A DNA stretch of 25,324 bases from Lingula anatina (lineage: Eukaryota; Brachiopoda; Lingulata; Lingulida; Lingulidae): positions 43,967-69,290 of the forward strand of contig NW_019773624.1 in assembly GCF_001039355.2 (NCBI RefSeq), in the 5' to 3' direction. The notes under the pieces are model-generated. The model was not told where the DNA came from. It saw only the letters and a list, made by a program, of their open reading frames with translations, and did not search any database. Positions 16,451-25,324 of the stretch are shown piece after piece; the first letter of the stretch is position 1; each line of letters begins with the position of its first letter. The position numbers were made by a program, and so were the translations under genes.

Positions 16451-17400
16451 CTGTGATAGAAACGAGGTGCCTTTTCTGGTATCTAAGATAATTTTGTTAA
16501 AAACCTTTCAAATTATCCATGCCATCTCTCTCGGCAAAGTATTGTTATTTTGTTTAGTGAAATGACGTTAGTGTTAGAAAAGAGACGCCTCTGGTGTCTA
16601 AGATATTTTTGTTTAAAATCTTTCAAATTTTTCATGTCACCTTTCTCGGCAAAGTCCTGTTATTTAGTTTTGCTAAAATCAAGTGTTAAGAATGAGGTGT
16701 TTTTTCTGGCATCTTGGATATTATTGCTTAAATTTTTTCAAATTTTTCATGTCACCTTTCTCGGCAAAGTAGCTATTTTGCTTGCTAAATTTCGTGAGTG
16801 TTAGAAAAGAGATGCCTTTTCTAGTGTCTAAGATTTTTTTGTTTAAAATCTTTTAAATTATTCATGTCACATTTCTCGGCAAAGTACTATTATATTATTT
16901 TGTTTGCTAAATGGCGTAAGTGTTAGAAACGAGACGCCTTTTCTGGTATCTGAGACATTTTTGTTTAAAATCTTTTAAATTATTCATGTCACATTTCTCG
17001 GCAAAATACTGTTATTTAGTTTTACTAAATTGCGTAAGTGTTACAAACGAGACGCCTTTTCTGGTATCTGAGATATATATTTTTTAAATCTTTTAAATTA
17101 TTCATGTCACCTTTCTCGGCAAAGTACTGTTATTTAGTTTTGCTAAATTGCGTAAGTGTTACAAACGAGATGCCTTTTGTGGTACCTGAGGTATTTTTGT
17201 TTAAAATCTTTTAAATTATTCATGTCACATTTCTCGGCAAAGTACTATTATATTATTTTGTTTGCTAAATGGCGTAAGTGTTAGAAACGAGACGCCTTTT
17301 CTGGTATCTGAGATATATTTTTTTTTAATATTCAGATTATTCATGTCACCTTTCTTGGCAAATTACTGTTATTTTGTTTGATAAATTACTTAAGTGTTAG
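16451..17400 (+). repeat. Minisatellite, about 8 units of 115-122 bp
   Basis: TCGGCAAA recurs at 16531, 16646, 16761, 16876, 16998, 17116 and 17234, with a TTGGCAAA variant near 17355. Intervals are 115, 115, 115, 122, 118, 118 and 121 bp. Each unit also has a GAGACGCCTTTTCTGGTATC-like block and an ATTCATGTCAC block. The units starting near 16861 and 17219 are identical for about 90 bp, 358 bp apart, suggesting a three-unit higher-order duplication. Open frames across the array come from the repeat and are not taken as genes. Confidence 0.95.
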
Positions 17401-17702
17401 TTGATTTAATGATCTTGCGAACCATTGAAAATAACTGAACTAGTATGACCTAGAATATCTTGTAGCCAGTTAGTTCTGGGTGTCATTGTACTGAAAACAT
17501 GTAAAACGCATTGTATTGTCTGTGAATACTGTACGTCAACCGGGCATGTAACCAAAAATCTGTCCTTGTATTCACTTTAGTTGATCCTTAAGTTGTACAA
17601 ATTCGGAAAATTTATGGCATTTCAAGACGTTAAATTGGATTTTACCTCGTTAAGCAACTTGCCATTCCAAGCGCGGGGGCACCATTGAGAATAATGCGCT
17701 CT

Positions 17703-18194
17703 TTAAAATGTCAAAACGGGGTGGAAGCAATCCTTGTGGCGTCTGTTGTCGACTACCAGGTCGCTGTAAGTGGAGGTGTGAAGAGTCGATGTTTGATCAC
17801 GGCGTCGTGGCTCGCGCTTGGCGACCTCTTCAAGCGACCCAGGCGCTGTTCCGGTCGAGGACTGTCCTGTATGCCGGACCATGGAAGTCTTATACAGGCT
17901 GTCCTCGTGGTGTGACGGCACTGGGTTGTTCAGCTTTGCTGACACTGGGGTGTCCTAGCTTGAGGACACTTTGTTGTTGAGGTCAAAGAGTAACAGCTGT
18001 GGTAATGTGTGAGAATTTTGGCCCGGATCATCGAGATTTGCACGTGACTTGGGAAAGGCGGCAGCGCTGCCGGGAGAACCGAGATTCTGTGGCGATGTTT
18101 TTTTAGAGAACGTTTGCATCTTTGGAGCATCTGCTGCTTGTAGTGACATTTGGCTTGGCGGGGGAAAGTCTAGTTTTGCGAAATGAGATGTCAT
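17703..18194 (-). pseudogene. Coding-like single-exon frame broken by one in-frame TAG
   Basis: From ATG at 18194 the minus strand reads 79 codons to TAG at 17957-17955. The same frame then continues without another stop for 83 codons to TAA at 17705-17703. The composition is protein-like and hydrophilic (Ser, Pro, Lys, Asp), with many C- or G-ending codons, in a CpG-rich island set in AT-rich DNA. Examples are PQLLLFDLNNKVSS before the TAG and GSLEEVAKREPRRRDQTS after it. I do not recognise it. It may be a pseudogene, an allele with a nonsense change, an exon with an unseen splice, or a chance frame in a CpG island. Competing frames on the plus strand are shorter and cysteine-rich. An AATAAA at 18241-18246 would suit a plus-strand transcript instead. 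Confidence 0.4.
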
Positions 18195-18246
18195 ATAATT
18201 TCTTGAATTTTACATCTTACATTTTTTGGCATTGTATTTCAATAAA

Positions 18247-18930
18247 ATCACTGATCTTACTCATTTGAAATTTGTGTTCAGAATTATGATTTGAAGCACC
18301 ACAAAATGCATGCAAATCAAGCTATTTTGTCAGTCCACAATGGAAGCTTATGACCAAAATTTTAAGGTGAAACTGAAAAATTACATCTTTTTACATCTAA
18401 AATACATCGTAACTTTTAATCACAAGTAATCAAATTTTGTTTATATTTGATCTCTATCTTTATCACGTACTCCGTCATTCAAAGTTTTACTGGCAAAATT
18501 GCAAAATTTTCAAAACTTTTTGTTATTAAAGCAAGAGTGATCAAAGTCTCGCAACATTGCCTTTAAAAGCAAACCCCTCTTCGTTGTTTGTCGATATATT
18601 CATTTCTTTAAGTTGGCTTTTCAAAGTTATCGAGCTTGAAAAAATTCAAAAAACGAAATTGATATTTATGGCATAATGTTTATTCGTATGCTATAAATAT
18701 GTCTCCGCATACTGACAAGTACAGACCAAATACTGGTCCTTATTCAACATATTGTATGACATCATACAAAGACACTTCTATATTCAAAAACATATGTATA
18801 GAAATGCACACATATGGTTCATTGTGATACAGTGCATACACTGTAAAGTATAGTTACGCATGTGAGTAATCATTTGTATGAAAATATAGATCTATGCGAC
18901 ATTTAAAATATACTTTGACATGGAGATGGG
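18247..18930. other. AT-rich spacer
   Basis: No coding-like frame, only short inverted repeats such as TTGTATGA/TCATACAA near 18754-18771 and ACAGTG/CACTGT near 18830-18845. Nothing else is supported. Confidence 0.6.
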
Positions 18931-19036
18931 TATCTCTAAACAGACTGTTCAGGAATCCTAAACAATTTCAAAAATACTTAGCTTTGTACAATTGACTCAC
19001 ATTTTCTACGAAACGACAAATTAAAAATAATCCTTA

Positions 19037-19067
<31 letters not shown>

Positions 19068-20350
19068 GGACTGCCTAGTGCAATTTTGACAATGTATACT
19101 GCTGGCTTCACTGTCTATGTATTGCACCGTTCATCAGTGTGTAAAATCTATCATTTCTTATGCGTAAACTTTCTAAATCAAAATCAAAGCAGTGCATGAT
19201 CCTAATACGCATTTTGTAGTACAATGGAAAAACAAATTGTGCATATAACCATTAATATCATCACTAAACATATCACTAAACAGACCGTTCAGTGATCCTA
19301 AAAAAATTTAAATACCTAAACTTGTACAACTGACTCACATTTCATACATATCGACCAATTTTCGAAGATCACTTTTTTATCTGTATTTGATTGTCTAGTG
19401 CAATTTGACGAAGCATACTGCAGGCTTCACTGTCTATGTAATCATTTCTTATGCGTAAACTTTCTCAATCAAAATCAAAACAGTGCATGATCCTAATACG
19501 CATTTTACAGTACAATGGAAAAAAACAAAATTTGGCATATAACCATTAATATGAATCATCATTAAACAGACTGTTCAGTGATACTAAAAAAAATTAAATA
19601 CTTAGACTTGTAGAATTGCCTCACATTTTCTACATACCGACCAATTTAAAATTCTTTTTTTATCATTATTATTTTTTTTTTTTTCATTTGTAATTGACTG
19701 TCTTGTGCACTTTTGACGATGTATACTGCTGGATTCACCGTCTATGTAATATTTTTCTAAAAGTCACATTTACATAAAATTGACGTTATAATAAATATAT
19801 GTGTATAGGTATTGCACCGTCCATAGGTGTGTAAAATCTACCATTTCTTATGCGTAAACTTTCTAAAACAAAATCAAAGCAGTGCATGATCCTAATACGC
19901 ATTTTACAGTACAATGGTAAAACAAAATTTGACATATAACCATTAATATATGGATCATCACTGACCAGGCTGCTCAGTGATCCTAAAAAAATTAAAAATG
20001 CGTAGACTTGTTCAATTGTCTCACATTTACTACATACCGACCTATTAAAGAAAATCCTAATCCTTTTTTTTTTTTTTTAATTGACCGTCTTGTGCAATTT
20101 TGACGATGTATACTGCTGGATTCACCGTCTATGTAATATTTTTCTAAAAGTCAAATCTACATAAAATTGACCTTGTAACAAATATATATATGTATAGATA
20201 TTGCACAGTCCAAAAGTGTGTAAAATCCACCATTTCTTATGCGTAAACTTTCTAAAACAAAATCAAAACAGTGCATGATCCTAATACGCATTTTGCAGTA
20301 CAATCGAAATACTGAGCTTGACATAATATAACCATTAATATGTGAATTGT
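18930..20350 (+). repeat. Tandem array of about 290-400-bp units, roughly four copies
   Basis: A conserved block with TGCGTAAACTTTCT, then CAGTGCATGATCCTAATACG, then ATAACCATTAATAT recurs. The CAGTGCATGATC word sits at 19190, 19481, 19880 and 20269. A second block, CAGACTGTTCAG or a close variant, followed by (A/T)CCTAAA, occurs near 18942, 19282, 19569 and 19968. Between blocks lie T runs of varying length (for example 19040-19067), and some units lack a roughly 100-bp segment around the GTATTGCACCGTC motif, which explains the uneven spacing. Confidence 0.9.
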
Positions 20351-20613
20351 CACTATGATCTTTTACACTGCGACCATACACAGGCAAGATCCAATACTTG
20401 ACATGTAGCCTACCTATTTATAGGTGCATGATCATGGCGAGCGTCCATGTGGATAACGGTACACAGAAACCCCATGCTTTCAGTTCTTAAGTCGAAGAAC
20501 CCATGCAGATGGAAACAATGATCGTGAGGGTTCTTTTAAAAATTCAAAAAATTTTAGATATACAAATTACAAACCGGCCAACTCTCGGTGGTAGACGTAA
20601 TGTATACTCCAGT
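20351..20613 (-). other. Sequence downstream of the F-box gene stop
   Basis: Presumed 3' UTR of the F-box gene. No AATAAA is seen on the minus strand here, so the polyadenylation site is unclear. A plus-strand open frame from 20503 enters this area but lacks splice or composition support. Confidence 0.4.
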
Positions 20614-23600
20614 TCATGCACTACGAGAGTTGTGAAATTCAAAGGCAAATCCACTGTCAAAAACCTGCATGGTATTCCTGCCAACGCATTCAAGTCCAAC
20701 AAAATCTCTAACGACAGATGCGCTGTTGTTTAGGCTTGTAGTACACGCAGTCGTTTGGGCGTGGCCCTCTGTTACAAAGCCGCCCGCACACCGAGATTCT
20801 CTCACGGCAACATTCCTCCTACTCCTATATCTACGTCCGCGCTGCCGGCTGTGGCTAGGGACTCGCAGATGTTCCTCCTCAACGAAGAAACTTCTCAATT
20901 TAAACATGATGAAGTCCCAAATTTCTCCCAATGTTTCCTCTTTCCCTGTGTCAATGTAGTCGCTCACAAGTTTGTGCAGTCTGCGATACTGCAGGGCCCT
21001 GGTGCAAGGTCCGTATGGAATAGGGCCGTCTGAAATTTAATACAAAACGTGAACTATTTTTTTTTATCAGATTTACACTGTGCTGAATGATACTGTGTTG
21101 TTAATATTGAACAATGCACTGCAGCGAAAAATAAATTTCAAAAAAAGGCCTACAGGAAAAAATTTGAAGTCTAAACGAAAGTTTTTTTTTATTTCAATTT
21201 AAAATGTCAATAAAAAGAATATATGACACAGACCATTCATTATATTTATCATTTATCAATTCCCGAAAATTTTTTTAATAAATGATATAAAAGAATTGAA
21301 ATCGACACACAGATAACTTAGGCCTACCATAATATGTTACATCCCTGTGGCAAGCTTGGGGCAGCAACAGTTTTATCAGGCGTTTCTGAGTCCGATGCAC
21401 CCTCTGGCCAACATTCATCTCTTTCAATGCGCAGAAAATTTGTTCCTTGCGGGATAGTTCTTCCTGTAGCTTGGACAGAGCGATCGGACTTGTGTCGCCT
21501 TCCTCCAAATATTGACTGAAAGAAAGGAGCACCCATACGTGGAATAAACGCTATGTTGGTACCCTGAGATTGAGAATATAATAGTGAACGGGTCCACTGT
21601 CCAGTAGTATTCAGTAAATACATTTCTTTTGATTTTGGATCTAATAGCATATGTGTGTTGCTGGTAATTTCAAAGGAGTGGTCCTTTTTCTAAAAAGTGA
21701 ACCTACTCAACCCGTTAATTGTCCCAACGTGAGAAATTCCATTAGACTTATACCAAATTTTGAGTCAGAGTGAAACTTCACCTGCCAAAAGGGCGGTTTG
21801 TTCAAAGTCCACGACCTTTCCCACCCCCAACCCTCTGAGCTATATTATCCAGATATCCGACAATATCACTTGTAGGTACCTGAAGCCAAATACGCACGCA
21901 TCAAGAAAGTTTAGAAAAATGCCTTTTGTGTATCAAAATGTCAGAAAAATAAGGAAAGAAAGAAAAAAACTCTCACCTGTACCACTTTGACCCTTCAACC
22001 TCGGGCATCAAATGAAACCAAGCATTTTTCTGAACCATCCTCTTTACCGCCATCTGGCGGATCAAGATATCCGCCCCGTAGGCCCACAACTGATTCATCC
22101 AACACACCACTTCCTCCTTGGCTCTACCGGGGTCCCACAGAGCACCGTAAGGACTCTGGCGATAATGCAAATCCCAGAGAAAAGAGGTGTACAATGTCTG
22201 CACTTCATAATACCGCTGTCCAAGTGACTCGTAATGCTCAAGTGAGTCCAAGTCGTACTCGTTGAACAAGCACCATGATTTGTACTGTTGGTCCACAACG
22301 CTGTATAAGTCGGCGCAGTTGTTCATGTACCTCAATACGAGGTCGAGGTCTGAAAAAGACGAATCGGGTAATATTTATTGTTCAGTCACAGTGACTTCTG
22401 AGTTACTTCACCAAATACATTCTCAATTTAATTCAATTCAAATCAATTCAATACAATTATTACTCACACCTGAAGTTTTGTCGTATCAGCATCTAATTAA
22501 CGAAGGTATTCCTTGAAAAAAACATAATAACAAAAATATAATAAATAAATAAATAAATGGATAAACAGCTAAAAAAACAATTATTTCTATTTTTACCGAA
22601 TTCTCCATTTCGAATCTTGGCCTTGTTTGTCATCAAGAATGGGTGGGTTTTGAATAAGTGGTCCATTAGCATATCCACGATGGGCCCCTGTCCCAGGTTC
22701 AATTCTTCGGCCATATCGTACAGTTCGTCGACCTCGTCTCCATCTTTAACAAAACAAGACAAATAAATCAAAATCAAAATATATAAGAGACACCTCTTCA
22801 GGATAAATCTAGCATTTCTAATAATTGAAACAGAAGTGTTAAATTGATTTCAGAATCAATCAATCAAATTTTAAAGGAGGAGCGTTTGTAGTTACCTAAT
22901 ATTTGAACGTCACGTATGGCCTTAAATATGGGGGTATCAGCCGACCTGTGGCCCTCCAACAGTCGAGCGAGTGTCCTTATTTCTACTGTCTGTACGCAAG
23001 CATCGTATAGAGCTTCTATTATGATGTAATCTGTAACAGTAAAGATGTTCTTTTTAAGATATCATACAAAATTCTTTACTATACATCACATTACACATTA
23101 CAGGTACACAGTACAGATATTCCCCGCGAAAAACGAACACTTACAGAATTTTACTGGAGCAAATGATGATTTCCTTTGTGCCATCAACATTTGATCCTTT
23201 TCATTCGCCATGACTTTTAGATTCCGCACGATTTAAATGGTTGACGGAAAAAGTGGTAATTTGATTTTTTTTCTCTTTGCGACATGAAATCATGGCGTAT
23301 ACGTTAAAATATTATTAAAGGGGGTTTACTCGTCCCCAAATTCGTTAAAAATGGTTTATGTATTACACTCGAGGTAAAAAGCCCACACTTCACCACTTAA
23401 ATAAAGAAATTTGAGAAAAATGTACGATGAAATTGGAAGAAAAATGTACACATTGCTTGTATATATATCACACATACATATCATTATTTTCATGTCCTAA
23501 AATCACTAGGCATAGCGATCACTTTAAAACACTTTGGTATTTAGCCTAAATCATATCCCCACATCGATGTATTCACAGAACGAGTTCGTATTAAGGTAAG

Positions 23601-24643
23601 CTACTCACTATCTGCTAAGCATTCCATGTAATAGTCGTAAAACTTGACATCACAACCGGGGCGGTTCATTCGCTGCCGGTGCAGGGACAGTAGACCACCC
23701 CAGCTGAGGTCCATGTCGTCTATCGAAGATTCATCTTGATCTAGAATACAAAGATCATAAAGTTTTTGATGATGTGCATAAGACATACGTTTTACTTTTA
23801 CTTGTTTTTTTTTTTTTTTCAATCAAAATAATGGGCCCATAAGTAAAACTCCGCTTTGTTAGAATATCTTAAATCAACATGGATCTGGGCGAATAATCAT
23901 GTATTTACCTTGGAAATAATGCAGCGGAAAGTTGAATAGCTTCAACATTTGGGAGAAAAGGAACTGTTTGCCTCGCTGCCAGTAGGGGTCTTTAGCATCC
24001 AGTGCGTACAGACACGTGATCACTTCTGGATCTCCCGCCATTAACCCTTGGTACTCCTTCTCGTAGATCAGACCTTTTACGTACTGCAGTTTGTACAGCA
24101 GCGCTGACACCATCTTGGGAGCCAGTGCAGGGTCTGGGATTCTCATGAGATATTTACCAAACCCGGAATCATACACGTTCTGAAAGAGGTAATTTAAGTT
24201 TTGACTTACACGCCATGAAATGCCCCTGGACTTTTTTTTTCAAAAAAGCACCGATAATCGCGGAAAACTGAATGTATCATAAAAAAAAAGAAAGGTATGT
24301 TAAAATTAGTTTGTTTTGAATAGAGAATAGATGCGTTGATGTATTATAGTTATCGACTGGTACATGGTCTTACCTCAACGTGTCGCTTCCAAAAGTATGG
24401 ATCACGGCACAATGCTTGAAATGTCTTACAAGTGCGGGAAAATTGAACAAAGCTCTTGGTGTCAAGATGCTGAACAATTTGCTCCATGAGCTCTGGAGGC
24501 AGACTTGTAAGTTGACATGGCGGTTCCTCCTCGGCCTCCAAATATTCAAGACATTTTGTCTTTTTCCAGTGTGGAATAGGATCATTCGAGTGTCTGATCC
24601 TCTTCTTCGCATGTCCACTAAACGAATTCTCTCTGGTAGTCAT
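20614..24643 (-). CDS. F-box protein, eight exons, 643 residues, family unassigned
   Basis: Exons in transcription order are 24643-24374, 24179-23909, 23740-23609, 23030-22896, 22743-22597, 22349-21977, 21515-21328 and 21029-20614. All have GT-AG borders and matching phases, totalling 1932 nt including TGA. The ATG at 24643 has a good context (GTAGCC before it). Residues 45-90 form a classic F-box (LTSLPPELMEQIVQHL, then TCKTFQALCRDPYFWKRH), which binds SKP1 in SCF ubiquitin ligases. Residues 13-18 (KKRIRH) could be a nuclear signal. Residues 91-505 are mostly predicted-helix-like and acidic/aromatic, for example RYMNNCADLYSVVDQQYKSW. Residues 564-577 are an Arg/Ser-rich basic tail. No WD40, LRR, Kelch or transglutaminase-like region is apparent; it does not resemble FBXO21. 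The exon structure is strong through exon 7; the final ~65 residues are less certain. Confidence 0.85.
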
Positions 24644-24720
24644 GGCTACTTCACTAATATCAAATAAAATTGCTGAAATTTGCGCGAGAAATAATCCTCG
24701 TGACCAAGTCAATATCCAAC

Positions 24721-24840
24721 TTGGGCGTTTAATCGCCTAGCAACGCTTTCCTTGGCAGCGTTACGTCATAATGCGCGCGTGATCAAACATTGGTTGTGAC
24801 GTTTGCAACGTCATTTGGCTGTGCGACGTCAACTTCTTTG
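24721..24840 (-). promoter_or_regulatory. Probable promoter of the F-box gene: X-box-like and CRE-type sites
   Basis: About 90-200 bp upstream of the F-box ATG lies a CpG-rich patch in otherwise AT-rich DNA. It contains ATCGCC-T-AGCAAC (24732-24744), close to the RFX X-box consensus; TTACGTCA (24761-24768), a CRE-like site; TGACGTT-TGC-AACGTCA (24797-24813), a perfect inverted repeat of CRE half-sites; and CGACGTCA (24824-24831). An ATTGG (inverted CCAAT) is at 24789-24793. Site names follow known RFX and CREB/ATF consensus sequences; their activity is inferred. Confidence 0.55.
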
Positions 24841-25324
24841 ATAACACAAGTCAGATTGATAAGAATAGAGTGGAAATTGGCATATTGGATCTAGATCAAG
24901 TTCTCTGTTCTGAATGCTTTATTTCAATGTCAAAGAGTCATAAATGCACATTCTTCTCTGCTTTAATTTTTTACTCGATGAGATCTTGGTTTATACACCT
25001 CATTTATACAATTTTAAGAGATTTTTAATAGGTTGGAGTTCATTCATATGGTGAGACTTTTTTTTTTCAGTTTCCTATCATCAGATGACTGATATGTGAC
25101 AGTTGCACTTTGGTGCACGTCATCGGTATTAAAACATGGCTCTGCTTTCAATTAAGCCCTGCTTTCAATTAAGTCATATGAATAAAATACACGGAAACTA
25201 ATGAGACTTAACAAAAATAGGCTTAGAACGGAGTAGATTTCACATTGTTCTAGAAACTAGAATAGGCCTAAATAGACCTACATTGTTTTTGCTTCAACGC
25301 TATTTTTGCTTTATTTTGCCCCCC
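24841..25324. other. Right flank, no gene recognised
   Basis: AT-rich sequence upstream of the F-box promoter. CTGCTTTCAATTAAG occurs at 25142-25156 and again at 25159-25173, a 17-bp-period tandem pair, followed by AATAAA at 25181. No coding-like frame is visible. Confidence 0.6.

Noticed and set aside
16308-16804. Two plus-strand frames of about 85 codons
   Set aside because: The second, and the end of the first, lie in the 118-bp minisatellite and their similarity to each other comes from the repeat.
17685-17980. Plus-strand frames of 76 and 90 codons in the CpG-rich island
   Set aside because: They are cysteine- and arginine-rich shadows of the longer minus-strand frame and have no splice support, though the AATAAA at 18241 leaves a plus-strand transcript possible.
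21324-21650. 108-codon minus-strand frame containing GTNIAFIPRMGAPFFQS
   Set aside because: It overlaps exon 7 of the F-box gene in another frame. Splicing after CTTTCTTTCAG at 21516 joins the upstream exon in the frame SQYLEEGDTSPIALSKL and leads in phase to exon 8, which this frame cannot do.
21816-21868. Possible extra F-box exon reading SDIVGYLDNIAQRVGGGK
   Set aside because: It accepts the incoming phase but is 53 nt long and so would break the frame into exon 7; its donor (GTCGTG) is weak.

Overview
The window looks like nuclear DNA from an animal. It is AT-rich and intron-dense. Genes are split into short exons with GT-AG introns whose phases join cleanly, and the spaces between hold simple repeats, minisatellites and small foldback or terminal-inverted-repeat elements. 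The best guess is a marine invertebrate, possibly a deuterostome such as a hemichordate, echinoderm or lancelet. That placement rests only on general texture (recurring TAGGCCTA words, MITE-like elements, a conserved Rab6) and is tentative.

Layout. (1) 1-6030, plus strand: the last four coding exons of a Rab6-type small GTPase, whose earlier exons lie off the left edge, followed by a 3' UTR to about 6.45 kb. Its second exon in the window ends in a 38-bp tandem repeat that copies the 5' splice site four times. (2) About 6.45-11.57 kb: no gene recognised. There are two foldback elements (7319-7463 and 8485-8784) and simple repeats. (3) 12210-15780 (perhaps to 15976), plus strand: a seven-exon gene for an unrecognised, basic, proline-rich protein. 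Its last exon changes reading frame at a run of eight C. A 223-bp MITE with TTA target duplications sits in its last intron. (4) About 16.45-17.40 kb: a minisatellite of 115-122-bp units. (5) 17703-18194, minus strand: a CpG-rich, coding-like frame of 164 codons broken by one in-frame TAG. (6) About 18.93-20.35 kb: a second tandem array with 290-400-bp units. (7) 24643-20614, minus strand: an eight-exon gene for a 643-residue F-box protein with a long helical region I cannot place in a named family. Its upstream region carries an RFX-like X-box and several CRE-type sites.

How they relate. These are independent eukaryotic genes and not an operon. The Rab6 gene works in Golgi membrane traffic. 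The F-box protein is probably an SCF ubiquitin-ligase substrate receptor. The role of the middle gene is unknown. No tRNA, rRNA, CRISPR or viral gene was recognised. All exon calls come from reading splice consensus, phase and protein-like composition by eye; no alignment or transcript data were available.
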